Below, one piece after another: positions 36,198-45,681 of a stretch of 64,000 nt of DNA (positions are counted from its first letter, which is position 1; every line of letters begins with the position of its first letter). The notes under the pieces are model-generated. The model did not search any database. It saw only the letters and a list, made by a program, of their open reading frames with translations, and was not told where the DNA came from. This stretch comes from Ferruginibacter sp. (lineage in GTDB: Bacteria; Bacteroidota; Bacteroidia; Chitinophagales; Chitinophagaceae), in assembly GCA_025362235.1 (NCBI GenBank), contig JANYGZ010000016.1, positions 62,001 to 126,000 of the forward strand, in the 5' to 3' direction. The translations under genes were made by a program, and so were the position numbers.

Positions 36198-38435
36198 ATG
36201 GAAACAGCAGCCCCAATTTTAAAATATACACTCAACGAAGAAGAAGAGAAGAAAGAGATACTCCGGCAATATCGTGGTTTATTAAAAGAACTTAAACCTA
36301 AATTAAAACCGGGTGATAAGGAATTATTGCGCACGTCATTCGAAATGGCTGCAGATGCACATAAAACCATGCGCCGTAAAAGCGGGGAACCTTATATCTT
36401 ACATCCATTGGCTGTAGCAAGAATTTGTGTAGAAGAAATAGGGCTTGGCGTACGCAGTACCATTTGCGCTTTGTTGCATGATACGGTAGAAGATACAGAC
36501 ATTTCCTTAGAAGATATTCAACGTGAATTTGGCAGCGAAATAGCTAAAATTGTTGACGGACTTACCAAGATAAGTACGGTGATGGATACTAATACAAGTC
36601 AACAAGCTGAAAATTTTAAAAAAATCCTGCTCACCCTTACAGATGACCCCCGGGTAATTTTAATAAAACTTTCGGACCGTCTCCACAACATGCGCACCTT
36701 GGACAGCATGAAGCGGGAAAAACAATTAAAGATATCCAGCGAAACGGTTTATGTATATGCACCGCTGGCGCACAGGATGGGTTTATATGCCATTAAAACA
36801 GAGATGGAAGACCTGGCCATGAAATACCTCGAGCCGGATACCTATAAATATATTGCTCAAAAATTAACCGATACCAAAAGGGAACGTACACGTTTTATCA
36901 ATGATTTTATCCGTCCCTTAAAAGATAAATTAGAAAAGGCTGATTTTACATTTGAAATTCATGGCCGCCCAAAAAGCATTCACTCCATTTGGAATAAAAT
37001 GAAAAAGAAAGGTGTAAGCTTTGAGGAAGTGTATGACCTTTTTGCCATCCGTATAATTGTAGATTCGCCTACTGAAAAAGAAAAAGAAGATTGCTGGAAA
37101 GTGTATAGTATGATCACAGATGAATACAACCCCTCACCGGAAAGATTACGGGATTGGCTGAGCAATCCAAAAAGCAATGGTTACGAAGCCTTGCACACTA
37201 CCGTGATGGGGCCATCAGGCAAATGGGTAGAAGTACAGATACGTACCAAACGCATGAATGAAATTGCAGAGAAAGGTCTGGCCGCCCATTGGAAATATAA
37301 AGAAGGAGCCAGTGTTGAAAGCCGCTTTGATCAATGGTTTAGCCAGATAAGGGAAGCACTTACCGGCCCGGATGTTAATTCGCTCGATTTTTTACACGAT
37401 TTTAAAACTTCCTTTTTAGCGGAAGAAATTTATGTGTACACACCCAAGGGAGATATAAAAATGTTGCCGGTTGGTGCCACCGCATTAGACTTTGCTTTTG
37501 GGGTACATACTGCTGTTGGCAGCAGGTGTATTGGTGCAAAAGTGAACCATAAATTAGTACCTATCGGTCATAAATTACGCAGTGGCGACCAGATAGAAAT
37601 TATTACCAGCGCCAAACAAAAGCCCAGCCAGGAATGGCTAAACCAGGTTGTTACCAGCAAAGCCAAACAAAAAATAAAAGATACCCTCAAAGAAGAAAAA
37701 AGAAAAGTGGTTGAAGATGGTAAATATATTTTACAAAAAAAACTCGATGCTATTGGCGGCATGATGACCCAGCATAATATTGAAGAGCTGGCTTCATTTT
37801 ATAAAGTGAATTCTTCGCTTGACCTGTTGTATGAAATTGCCACTAAAAAAATTGACTTAAAAGAATTAAAAGAATTTTCAGCATCCGGCGACCGTTTGTT
37901 TCCGCCAAAACCTGTAAAAGTGGAAGCAGAAGTAAAACCAAATACTGACACTACCGCAAGACATTATGATAAAAAAGATGCTGAGCTGATAATTTTTGGT
38001 GAAAGCAGCGATAAGATAATGTATACGCTGGCCAACTGCTGCAAACCAATACCCGGCGACGATGTATTTGGTTTTGTAACCACAGGCGAAGGTTTAAAAA
38101 TACACCGTACCAATTGCCCCAATGCAGCAAGGTTAATGTCGAATTTTGGGCACAGGGTAGTAAAAACAAAATGGGCAAAAAATAAAGAAATCTCTTTTCT
38201 TACAGGCTTAAAAATTGTAGGGTTAGATGATGTGGGTGTTATCCATAAAATAACCAACCTTATCAGTGGCGAAATGAAATTCAATATTTCGGCCATGACC
38301 ATTGAAGCAAAGGATGGTATTTTTATGGGTAATTTAAAAATATTTGTACACGACAAGGAAGAACTGGACGAATTGTGCAACCGGCTGTTGGCCTTACCCG
38401 GCATTGAAAAAGTAGAGCGATACGATACAGAATAA
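36198..38435 (+). CDS. rel: Bifunctional (p)ppGpp synthetase/hydrolase (RelA/SpoT family)
   Basis: A 745-residue long RSH protein from ATG 36198 (METAAPILKYTLNEEE); the frame extends upstream through the tRNA but that part is not coding. Domains in order: HD hydrolase (about 50-200, with LLHDTVEDTD near 90), ppGpp synthetase (about 250-380, GRPKSIHSIWNKM, YDLFAIRIIV, NGYEALHTTV), TGS (about 409-465, YVYTPKGDIKMLPVGATALDFAF) and a C-terminal ACT domain (about 665-745). The intact HDxxED motif indicates hydrolase activity. It makes and degrades the stringent-response alarmone. Confidence 0.95.
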   Translation: METAAPILKYTLNEEEEKKEILRQYRGLLKELKPKLKPGDKELLRTSFEMAADAHKTMRRKSGEPYILHPLAVARICVEEIGLGVRSTICALLHDTVEDTDISLEDIQREFGSEIAKIVDGLTKISTVMDTNTSQQAENFKKILLTLTDDPRVILIKLSDRLHNMRTLDSMKREKQLKISSETVYVYAPLAHRMGLYAIKTEMEDLAMKYLEPDTYKYIAQKLTDTKRERTRFINDFIRPLKDKLEKADFTFEIHGRPKSIHSIWNKMKKKGVSFEEVYDLFAIRIIVDSPTEKEKEDCWKVYSMITDEYNPSPERLRDWLSNPKSNGYEALHTTVMGPSGKWVEVQIRTKRMNEIAEKGLAAHWKYKEGASVESRFDQWFSQIREALTGPDVNSLDFLHDFKTSFLAEEIYVYTPKGDIKMLPVGATALDFAFGVHTAVGSRCIGAKVNHKLVPIGHKLRSGDQIEIITSAKQKPSQEWLNQVVTSKAKQKIKDTLKEEKRKVVEDGKYILQKKLDAIGGMMTQHNIEELASFYKVNSSLDLLYEIATKKIDLKELKEFSASGDRLFPPKPVKVEAEVKPNTDTTARHYDKKDAELIIFGESSDKIMYTLANCCKPIPGDDVFGFVTTGEGLKIHRTNCPNAARLMSNFGHRVVKTKWAKNKEISFLTGLKIVGLDDVGVIHKITNLISGEMKFNISAMTIEAKDGIFMGNLKIFVHDKEELDELCNRLLALPGIEKVERYDTE

Positions 38436-38541
38436 AAGCCAATTCAGAAATGCACACTATTTAACATTATGATTAAAAAGCAAATGCTTTTATCCTTGAA
38501 AAAAATACCATATTTGTATATCAAACTTTAAAACTATAATC

Positions 38542-38898
38542 ATGAACGAATTAATCACACGCCTTACAGAAAAAGCAGGTATCAGTGCCGATCAGGCAAA
38601 CAAAGCAATTGACACTATTAAAGATTTTGTAAAAGAAAAATTTCCGATGATGGCCGGAGCTGTCGACAATTTATTTGCCGCTGAACCAGCTGCTGCTGCA
38701 ACTGCTACAGATGCAGTAATAGATTCAGCTGCACCAAAAACATCAGCATCAATCATGGACAAAATAAGTGATGTAATACCTGGTGAAACGGGTCAAAAAG
38801 TAGAAGATTTTGCAAAAGACGCAGCTCATAAAGCTGAAGAAGTTTTTGACAGCGTAAAAGAAAAAATAGGCGGTTTTTTTGAGTCAAAGAAAAATTAA
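38542..38898 (+). CDS. Small protein with helical N-domain and Ala-rich amphipathic tail
   Basis: A 118-residue protein. The N-terminus MNELITRLTEKAGISADQA resembles the helical repeat of DUF2267/DUF2780-type proteins. An Ala-rich linker (about 45-70) joins it to an amphipathic C-terminal helix region, VEDFAKDAAHKAEEVFDSVK, like stress-type YtxH/LEA proteins. No enzyme motif. It stands alone after rel and before a large inverted repeat. Likely real; function unknown. Confidence 0.7.
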   Translation: MNELITRLTEKAGISADQANKAIDTIKDFVKEKFPMMAGAVDNLFAAEPAAAATATDAVIDSAAPKTSASIMDKISDVIPGETGQKVEDFAKDAAHKAEEVFDSVKEKIGGFFESKKN

Positions 38899-38906
38899 AA
38901 ATCAGG

Positions 38907-39006
38907 TTTCACACAAAGAACGCTAAGGATACAAAGTACACAAAGAATATTATTGCATAGTATTTTGCTTTGTGTACTTTGTTTTCATTGTGCGCTTTGT
39001 GTGAAA
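38907..39006. repeat. 100-bp nested inverted repeat between convergent genes
   Basis: The outer arms TTTCACACAAAG (38907-38918) and CTTTGTGTGAAA (38995-39006) are perfect complements. The inner arms ACAAAGTACACAAAG (38931-38945) and CTTTGTGTACTTTGT (38968-38982) are also perfect complements. It may act as a bidirectional terminator or be a mobile palindromic repeat. Confidence 0.85.
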
Positions 39007-39008
39007 TT

Positions 39009-40121
39009 TTAACTGATGACCGCTTCCGGTTTTTTCAGATATGCCTTATCTATTCCTGCGCCAATACCAGGGATGTCATCGATTTCAATTACGCCATTGG
39101 TAAGGTATTTCATTCCACCAATTACAGGGTCTTCTGCAATCATCAATGGTGTATCAAAATCAAAATGAACAATGGCATCGCTGGCATAAGCAAAATGCAC
39201 AAAGGCTGTAGTGGCTAACCGTGATTCCATAAAGCCGCCTATCTGTAATTTAATACCGGCATTTTCAGCGACACTTATTATTTTCAAGGCTTCAAATATT
39301 CCTCCGCTTTTACCCATTTTGATATTAAAATAATCACAGGCCTTTAGCTGTGCCAATCGAGCTGCATCATGGCTGTCGCAGCAACTTTCATCTGCCATTA
39401 TTTTGATAGTTGTTGCATTACGTACGGCGGGCAATTCCGTATAATTCCACCGGGCAATGGGTTCTTCACAATGTTCAATATTAAATTGTTCCAGGGCTTG
39501 TAATGTGTTAATGGCTGTCGGTGTATTCCATCCCTGGTTGGCATCTATGCGCAATGGAATAGCATCGCCAATTTTTTTTCGTATGGCTTTTATTCTTGCC
39601 ACATCGTTTGCTGTTGTTTGGCCGAGTTTAACTTTTATAAATTGAAAACCGGCAGCCTTAAATTTTGCAGTATCTGCCGCCATTTTATCCGGGTCATTAA
39701 GTCCCACCGTCATATCTGTAACAATCTCTTTGTTTTTATTTCCTCCTAAAAATCTATACAAAGGCATATCGCTGTGTTGTGCAGCAATATCGTACAAGGC
39801 CATATCAAATGCACTTTTAATACTGTTATTGCCATAAATAACTTTATTCATTGCGGCAATACATTCTTCAATAGCAAGGGCATTCATTTGCAATAAAGCT
39901 TTGGCAAGATACTGCGCTACAATACAGCAGGTATCAATAGTTTCGCCATTTATACTCATGTAAGGGCTGCACTCGCCATAGCCAGTTATTCCTTCTTTTG
40001 TATGTATAACAATAAGTATATTATCTGCATTATTCTGTGGCCCCAATGAAATTATAAAAGGCTCATATAATGGAAGCTGCATTTTATAAATACTTACCTG
40101 CTTAATATGTAAATATTGCAT
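39009..40121 (-). CDS. Dipeptide epimerase (enolase superfamily)
   Basis: A 370-residue enolase-superfamily enzyme. The catalytic KxK lysines are K163/K165 in FIKVKLG, the metal ligands are in RIDANQGW (D193), CEEP (E219/E220) and MADES (D244), and the opposite lysine is K268 in NIKMGKSGG. A late HFDFDTP supplies the DxD motif that binds the dipeptide amino group, which marks L-Ala-D/L-Glu-type dipeptide epimerases. It likely recycles peptidoglycan peptides or acts on other dipeptides. It stands alone. Confidence 0.88.
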   Translation of the reverse strand: MQYLHIKQVSIYKMQLPLYEPFIISLGPQNNADNILIVIHTKEGITGYGECSPYMSINGETIDTCCIVAQYLAKALLQMNALAIEECIAAMNKVIYGNNSIKSAFDMALYDIAAQHSDMPLYRFLGGNKNKEIVTDMTVGLNDPDKMAADTAKFKAAGFQFIKVKLGQTTANDVARIKAIRKKIGDAIPLRIDANQGWNTPTAINTLQALEQFNIEHCEEPIARWNYTELPAVRNATTIKIMADESCCDSHDAARLAQLKACDYFNIKMGKSGGIFEALKIISVAENAGIKLQIGGFMESRLATTAFVHFAYASDAIVHFDFDTPLMIAEDPVIGGMKYLTNGVIEIDDIPGIGAGIDKAYLKKPEAVIS

Positions 40122-40224
40122 AGTTTATAAGCTTGTGAATTTAATTAAAGGTAAGATGGCAGTTTCAATAATTGCATTCAACACACAATTTTAGTTGCCA
40201 CAATAAATGTATGCTTCAACATGG

Positions 40225-40256
40225 TTTGCATTTTAAAATAAAAATTTGTAGGTTTG
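40225..40256 (+). promoter_or_regulatory. Promoter of the envelope operon
   Basis: TTTG (40225-40228), 20 bases, then TAGGTTTG (40249-40256): a full match to the Bacteroidota -33/-7 consensus. Transcription would start near 40261, giving a leader of about 53 nt to ATG 40314, and excluding the TTG start at 40254. Confidence 0.72.
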
Positions 40257-40313
40257 ATGACCCCGTCTAAGACACCTTCGCCAGATTGTACCCATTTTAA
40301 ATACCTGTACAAT

Positions 40314-41141
40314 ATGTCAACAAAACTCATAGCAAACAAGCAAAACTGGATATTTGTAACCATCACTGCATTTGTAGTATTTTTATTATTTATACTATTA
40401 CTAATTGTGTATGGCAAAAATTTAAACCTTTCTCTTCCGGTTTACTTTTTTCTTTTATTAGTGCTGGCCCTTGCAGCAACAGCTCTGCTTGCCGGTGCTT
40501 TACGTAGCAAAGCAGAATATGATGGTAAGGCTTATGGTGGCAATTTAAAATTGGGTGGACCGGTGGTTGTATTTGTAATAATTATTTTGCTGGGCTATAA
40601 ATTCAGGCCGGTAGAAGATAATGGTCCACGTGTACTTACCATCAATGTATATTCCGCAACAAATAAAATTCCGGTAACACAGGGAAAGTTGCTTATAAAG
40701 GCTGGTGCCTTTTCACAAAGGGAAGATATAAACTCAAAAGGCGAAGCAGTTTTTGGTGGCATTGGCCCTTCTGTAAGTGGAAAAGTTTTAAACATCATTG
40801 CTGAAGTGGAAGGATACACTAATCCATCAGTAGATTCCATTTTTGAAGTATCGCCTAAAGGGAACACCAGCATTAGTCTTTTATTAGAACCATTAAAAGA
40901 TATGATTTTACTAAGGGGCAATGTTGTTGATAAATATAATGCTCCTTTGATAAATGCTACCGTTGATATAGGGCATGGCCTGGCAACTGTAAATACCGAT
41001 TCGGTGGGAAATTTTGTGATTGAGCTATCTTTAAAAGAAGGGTCGGAACAGGATATTACTGTATTGCAACATGGAAAGGTTTTATACAATAGCCGCCGTA
41101 CACTTAACAGCAACAGCGCCATTTCGTTGCCCATTCAATGA
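40314..41141 (+). CDS. Membrane protein with carboxypeptidase-regulatory-like domain
   Basis: A 275-residue protein from ATG 40314 (MSTKLIANKQNW). Three hydrophobic segments at about 13-35, 42-64 and 80-97 are followed by a soluble C-terminal part with two beta-sandwich-like regions; the second (LRGNVVDKYNAPLINATVDIG...NTDSVGNFVIEL) has the classic CarboxypepD_reg pattern. It probably faces the periplasm or cytoplasm depending on the odd helix count. It overlaps the next gene by four bases (ATGA), so translation is coupled. No known family assigned. Confidence 0.75.
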   Translation: MSTKLIANKQNWIFVTITAFVVFLLFILLLIVYGKNLNLSLPVYFFLLLVLALAATALLAGALRSKAEYDGKAYGGNLKLGGPVVVFVIIILLGYKFRPVEDNGPRVLTINVYSATNKIPVTQGKLLIKAGAFSQREDINSKGEAVFGGIGPSVSGKVLNIIAEVEGYTNPSVDSIFEVSPKGNTSISLLLEPLKDMILLRGNVVDKYNAPLINATVDIGHGLATVNTDSVGNFVIELSLKEGSEQDITVLQHGKVLYNSRRTLNSNSAISLPIQ

Positions 41142-42145
41142 ATTATTTTTTAAACATATCAGCCAGATATTTTTTATACATAGGTTTACTTATTAGCAAT
41201 AAATGTGTTGCCCAAACCACCGAATACAGGTTTAGTGTTAAAAATGAAAATGCCAAACCGGTAAAAAATCTGTTTATCTTTTTAAATGGCGAACAGGTAA
41301 AAACAAATGAAGCCGGTTTAATATTTATAAGTTTTAACAATACTATCCACCAGGTAGATGTATCATTAGATTCATCTGTTAAATATTCTATTGTATCACC
41401 CATAAACGGCATATTGAATTTGCCCCTAAACCCAAAAGATATCAGCTACATAACGGTAACGGATAAAAGCAATACAGATAACCAAAACCTGGCAAATAAA
41501 ATTGTTGGTCTTCAGAAAAAACTAGATAAGTTAAGCAACGACAATACAGCAGAAAGGTTAAACCTTAATAAGCAGCTTATCGAGCTTTTAAAACAAGGTA
41601 AAAAAAATAAGCTTTCTGAATCGCAATTAAGAACTGCCCGTGAATTAGTAGCAGGCAGGGATAGTTGTTTCCCCATTATATCATCTACACTGAACAACTA
41701 TATCAGCCAGGCCAAAGATGTACATGATGCCTTTAAATATATGGTGAGTTCTGCAATGGAAAAACAGGAAGCATTTACTGCAATGAAAAAAACAGTAACT
41801 ATTTATAATGCTACCTACCAGGAGTGGAATGAACAAAAATCTAATTATGAAAAATCGATCCGTGATTTTTGGCAAAGCACTGAGCTGGCGTTGAAATATC
41901 AAAACCTTACAGATTACGCATTAAACGAAGTACACAGGACCTACATACTCGGCTTAAATGGTTTGCTGGAAAAAATAAGTTTATATGGCTCAGAAAAAAA
42001 CACCAAAAAAAGAAGAGAAATGAAAGAGCAAATCCTTTCTGCAATTAACGAAAACTTACCAGGATTAAATTCCCGTAACCAGGTTTTAGGCGAAAAAATA
42101 AATTCATTTATACAAATTTTAAATTCCGATATCATTATAAAATAA
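41138..42145 (+). CDS. Exported protein with regulatory-like domain and long helices
   Basis: A 335-residue protein. Signal peptide about 1-25 (YFLYIGLLISNKCVAQ) with cleavage after VAQ. Residues 26-110 form a beta-rich region (YRFSVKNENAKPVKNLFIFLNG) similar in pattern to the upstream protein's C-terminal domains. The remainder is helical with a coiled coil at about 118-165. It starts inside the last codons of the upstream gene. No family recognised; possibly a periplasmic partner of the upstream membrane protein. Confidence 0.75.
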   Translation: MNYFLNISARYFLYIGLLISNKCVAQTTEYRFSVKNENAKPVKNLFIFLNGEQVKTNEAGLIFISFNNTIHQVDVSLDSSVKYSIVSPINGILNLPLNPKDISYITVTDKSNTDNQNLANKIVGLQKKLDKLSNDNTAERLNLNKQLIELLKQGKKNKLSESQLRTARELVAGRDSCFPIISSTLNNYISQAKDVHDAFKYMVSSAMEKQEAFTAMKKTVTIYNATYQEWNEQKSNYEKSIRDFWQSTELALKYQNLTDYALNEVHRTYILGLNGLLEKISLYGSEKNTKKRREMKEQILSAINENLPGLNSRNQVLGEKINSFIQILNSDIIIK

Positions 42146-42169
42146 TATTAATCACTTAAATTTTTTACA

Positions 42170-42571
42170 ATGAAAAAGACAATTTTAAAAACCGCATTGT
42201 TACTGGTTGCTTTATTTATTTTTAACAGTGGATGCTCCAGTGATGCAGGTGCAGGGCTTGATACTTTTATTGGCAATTTTACAAATGGGTATAAAGATCT
42301 TGATCATCCAGATGTTCTTTTCTTTTTTCAGAAAACAGGAGGTACTGATGCAGAAGGAACTTTTACGGGTCAAGAAAATAATAATAATAGTAATCCGACT
42401 AGCTCCTTTAAGTTTTCCGGAACTTATAAAAACTCTTACCTGGAATTTACTTACGACGAAGGGCCAAGGGCAACCAAAAAATTTACCGGAAACTTTGACA
42501 AAACAACTACCAATCCTTATAAAATAACTGTAAAAAATGGGTCAGATGTAATAAGGCTTAAATCTTTATAG
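42170..42571 (+). CDS. Lipoprotein of unknown function
   Basis: A 133-residue protein with a lipoprotein signal MKKTILKTALLLVALFIFNSGC (lipobox NSGC, Cys22). The mature part is a small beta-rich domain with alternating Gly/Thr/Phe (GTFTGQENNNN, FKFSGTYKNSYLEFTYDEG, KKFTGNFDK), like a lipocalin-type or META-like barrel strand pattern. It lies 24 bp after the exported coiled-coil gene and is likely the last gene of that operon. Confidence 0.72.
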   Translation: MKKTILKTALLLVALFIFNSGCSSDAGAGLDTFIGNFTNGYKDLDHPDVLFFFQKTGGTDAEGTFTGQENNNNSNPTSSFKFSGTYKNSYLEFTYDEGPRATKKFTGNFDKTTTNPYKITVKNGSDVIRLKSL

Positions 42572-42657
42572 TTAGCATTAAAGATGAATCACTAAATAAA
42601 GTTGGGTAAAATTAAAATGCTTTATTGATTGATAAGTGTCGCTGATTAATTGTACTG

Positions 42658-43797
42658 CTATTTCAATATTTCCCTGCCAATTACTAATTTTTGTACTTCG
42701 CTTGTTCCTTCACCGATGGTACAAAGTTTACTATCCCTATAAAATTTCTCTACCGGAAAATCTTTGCTGTAACCATTGCCGCCAAATATCTGTACAGCTT
42801 CCGTACTTGCTTTTACAGCAGTTTCGCTGGCATAATATTTTGCCATTGCAGATTCTTTTGTCATGGGCAACCCCTTTATTTTCAGGTAACATGCCTGGTT
42901 TATAAGCAATTCGCTGGCGGCAATATCTATAGCCATATCGGCCAGTTTAAAACTAATTGCCTGAAAATTTGCAATTGGTTGATCAAACTGGTGACGCTCT
43001 TTGGCATATTTTACTGCCGCATCATATGCACCTTTAGCAATGCCGATACTAAGTGCCGCTATGGATATTCTTCCTCCATCCAATACCTTCATTGATTGTT
43101 TAAATCCTGCACCCACTTCACCAAACCTGTTAGCATCAGGTATCACGCAATTATCAAAAATCATTTCAGCCGTTTCACTGGCACGCATCCCTAATTTATT
43201 TTCTTTTTTTCCAGCACTAAAACCAGGTGTACCACGGTCAACTATAAACGCAGTTGAATTATCTTTTGCACGGGGGTCGCCGGTACGGCATATCACTACC
43301 GCAACATCACCGCTTTTACCATGTGTTATCCAGCATTTGGTACCATTCAGTATCCAGCTATCCCCATTTTTTACGGCAGTTGTTTTCATGTTACCAGCAT
43401 CACTGCCGGTATTTGGTTCTGTTAAACCCCATGCACCCAGCCATTCACAAGTGGCCAAATTGGGTAAATATTTCTTCTTTTGTTCTTCGTTACCAAAGGT
43501 TAAAATATGACCTGTACAAAGAGAATTATGCGCCGCTACTGATAAGCCTATTGAACCACATACCCTGGCAATTTCCTGAATGATGACGCTGTATTCAAAA
43601 TAACTGAGGCCCGCACCTCCGTACGCTTCCGGTACAAGTACACCCATCATGCCCAGCTTACCCAATTCTTTAAAAATATGCAGGGGAAATTCCTGGGCTT
43701 CATCCCATTCCATTACATGAGGTTTAATAAATTTATCGGCAAAATCTTTGGCTGTTTGTGCTACCTGTTGTGTAAGTTCATCTGGTTGAAAATTCAT
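42658..43797 (-). CDS. Acyl-CoA dehydrogenase
   Basis: The start is ATG 43797 (MNFQPDELTQQVAQ), which matches family starts. The 379-residue product has the FAD-binding sequence AWGLTEPNTGSDAGNMKTTA and WITHGKSGDVAVV, a DRGTPGFSAGKKENKLGMRAS stretch, and the catalytic Glu in TIGEGTSEVQKLVIGR near the C-terminus. Length and motifs match short-chain acyl-CoA dehydrogenases (butyryl-CoA type). It passes electrons to ETF. It converges with the lipoprotein gene. Confidence 0.94.
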   Translation of the reverse strand: MNFQPDELTQQVAQTAKDFADKFIKPHVMEWDEAQEFPLHIFKELGKLGMMGVLVPEAYGGAGLSYFEYSVIIQEIARVCGSIGLSVAAHNSLCTGHILTFGNEEQKKKYLPNLATCEWLGAWGLTEPNTGSDAGNMKTTAVKNGDSWILNGTKCWITHGKSGDVAVVICRTGDPRAKDNSTAFIVDRGTPGFSAGKKENKLGMRASETAEMIFDNCVIPDANRFGEVGAGFKQSMKVLDGGRISIAALSIGIAKGAYDAAVKYAKERHQFDQPIANFQAISFKLADMAIDIAASELLINQACYLKIKGLPMTKESAMAKYYASETAVKASTEAVQIFGGNGYSKDFPVEKFYRDSKLCTIGEGTSEVQKLVIGREILK

Positions 43798-43862
43798 ACG
43801 TAAAAAATGATTGTACTGCAAATTAACCCTTTTTAAAATACTAACAGGCGTTAGTAAAAGCT

Positions 43863-44822
43863 TTAATCAACTTTTAAATAAGGAGCTGCTTTGTTAAAAA
43901 TATCATCTGTAATCACCATTATTTTTTTAATATCGTCCACTGCAATATAGTTACCATGTTGTAAACGGTATTGTACAATGGCATTGGCAATTGTGTAACG
44001 CAGGTAGGGATGGGTTTTCATTTCATCAATGGTAGCTGTATTGATGTTTATCTGGTTTACCGAAGCATTGCTGACAGAGAGCCTTGGTTTTATTTTTTGA
44101 AAAACAGAATCCGGCAACCCATAAGTTTCACTTACCTGTTCTATTGTATAAAAGCCTCCCAGCTTATCCCTGAAGCTGATAATACGTTGAGATAATTTAC
44201 TGCCAATACCCGGCAGCGCAATAAATAAACTGGTATCTGCTGTATTAATGTCAATGATAGTGGCAACATATTTTGACTTCTCAAAAGTTTTTGTTTCGGG
44301 TAATTTTTTTTCAAAATAATTATCCTGGTTACTATTTTTAATTTGTACAAAAGGCAACAACCGCTCTGCATCTTCAGCATGCAGGCCCCAAATTTTCCTA
44401 ATGTCTTCCGGTTTGTAAAACCTTCCTCCCTTTGCAACATAATTTTGAATGGTAGCAATTGTTTTGTCACGTATTCCCAGGCGCTTCCAACCTTCTTCAT
44501 TTAATGTATTGGGGTCAAAATAAAAAAGTTCGCCTTTGCCTTTCCTGGGAGAATAATCTTTATCATTGGGTTGCCGGTAATTTTCATAATCTTCATCATC
44601 CCCTTTTTTTGCATAAACCCTATTTGTACTATCTGCCTGTTTAACAACAAGCATGTCTATTTCTTTTTTAAATGCACTGGCATCAGTAGGTTTTGGCCGA
44701 ATAAATAAAGGAAATAAAAAAGGGGTGATAATTAAAACAATAATGCCAAACAGTACTGCCAGTATGCCTGTACGTTCTTTTTTTGTAAAATTAAGATAGT
44801 CAGAAACAAAACGTTTCCACAT
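43863..44822 (-). CDS. Membrane-anchored helix-hairpin-helix protein (ComEA-like repeats)
   Basis: A 319-residue protein with one N-terminal membrane helix (about 20-41, ILAVLFGIIVLIITPFLFPLF), then a charged linker, then three helix-hairpin-helix units. They are about 105-160 (FDPNTLNEEGWKRLGI), about 190-250 (IDINTADTSLFIALPGIGSKLSQRI) and about 258-319 (ININTATIDEMKTHPYL). The middle unit has the GIG hairpin that grips the DNA backbone. ComEA binds DNA during uptake; this protein has the same domain type but with the larger Bacteroidota layout. A role in DNA binding at the membrane is inferred. Confidence 0.85.
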   Translation of the reverse strand: MWKRFVSDYLNFTKKERTGILAVLFGIIVLIITPFLFPLFIRPKPTDASAFKKEIDMLVVKQADSTNRVYAKKGDDEDYENYRQPNDKDYSPRKGKGELFYFDPNTLNEEGWKRLGIRDKTIATIQNYVAKGGRFYKPEDIRKIWGLHAEDAERLLPFVQIKNSNQDNYFEKKLPETKTFEKSKYVATIIDINTADTSLFIALPGIGSKLSQRIISFRDKLGGFYTIEQVSETYGLPDSVFQKIKPRLSVSNASVNQININTATIDEMKTHPYLRYTIANAIVQYRLQHGNYIAVDDIKKIMVITDDIFNKAAPYLKVD

Positions 44823-44824
44823 GG

Positions 44825-44864
44825 TGATTGCTGATTAGTCGTTAAAAATAACATTCAGCAATCA
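44825..44864. repeat. Short inverted repeat upstream of the HhH gene
   Basis: TGATTGCTGA (44825-44834) and TCAGCAATCA (44855-44864) are perfect complements, separated by 20 bases. Confidence 0.6.
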
Positions 44865-44889
44865 GTAATGCAATAGCCCGGTGAATAAA

Positions 44890-45669
44890 TTAAGTAAAAT
44901 TTAAAACCAGCCCGTCATAAGCAAGGTGCATACCCACTGGTAATTCTTTTTCAACATCTTCGTGTTTACCTAACTGGTGGCTGATATGTGTAAAATAAGC
45001 CCGGGGTACGCTTAGCTGCTGTGCCAGCAAAATACTTTCTTCAATTGTAAAGTGAGCAATATGTGGCTGGCGGCGTAATGCATTTACCACCATTATTTCG
45101 CTGCCAATAATTTTTTCCTGTTCGGCCGCATCAATACGATTGGCGTCGGTTATATAAGTAAATTTTCCAAAACGAAATCCAAAGACAGGCATTTTTAAGT
45201 GCCATACCATAATTGGTATCACCGGTATATCTCCAATAAAAAAAGGTTCCAGCGTAATGGTATTTAAATTTACCTGAGGAATACCGGGATATTTTTTATC
45301 AGAAAAAATATAATAAAATTCTCTTTTGATTGCTTCTTCAGTTAAAGCATTGGCATATACTTCCATTGCCTTTCCTGAAAAAAAATTAAACGCTTTTATA
45401 TCATCAAAACCGGCAACATGGTCTTTATGCGGATGTGTAAACAATACTGCATCCATCTGTTTCAATTGCAGCCTCAACATTTGATAACGAAAATCGGGTG
45501 TGGTATCTACTACAAAAGTAGTAGTAGCACTTTGCACTAAAATGCTGCTGCGTAAACGTTTGTCTTTTTTATCTAAAGACGTACATACTTCACAGCCACA
45601 GGCTATCATCGGAACACCTGTACTTGTTCCGGTACCAAGAAAAGTTATTTTTAAAGGGGGGCATTGCAC
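44890..45669 (-). CDS. MBL-fold metallo-hydrolase (PhnP-like phosphodiesterase type)
   Basis: Taken from GTG 45669 (family proteins start close to the KITFLGTGTS strand); an ATG at 45702 would put a promoter box inside the gene. Metal ligands are in FTHPHKDHVAGFDD (HxHxDH), with later His residues in MVWHLKMPVFGF and FTHISHQLGKHED, and D in YITDANRI. Cys residues near the N-terminus (ACGCEVC) are typical of PhnP-type enzymes. Likely hydrolyses a cyclic or linear phosphodiester. It is the last of a minus-strand series. Confidence 0.85.
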   Translation of the reverse strand: MQCPPLKITFLGTGTSTGVPMIACGCEVCTSLDKKDKRLRSSILVQSATTTFVVDTTPDFRYQMLRLQLKQMDAVLFTHPHKDHVAGFDDIKAFNFFSGKAMEVYANALTEEAIKREFYYIFSDKKYPGIPQVNLNTITLEPFFIGDIPVIPIMVWHLKMPVFGFRFGKFTYITDANRIDAAEQEKIIGSEIMVVNALRRQPHIAHFTIEESILLAQQLSVPRAYFTHISHQLGKHEDVEKELPVGMHLAYDGLVLNFT

Positions 45670-45673
45670 GCAG

Positions 45674-45681
45674 CAAAAATA
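45674..45681 (-). promoter_or_regulatory. -7 box TATTTTTG for the metallo-hydrolase gene
   Basis: Matches TAnnTTTG on the minus strand and is separated by CTGC, four bases, from GTG 45669. Confidence 0.4.
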
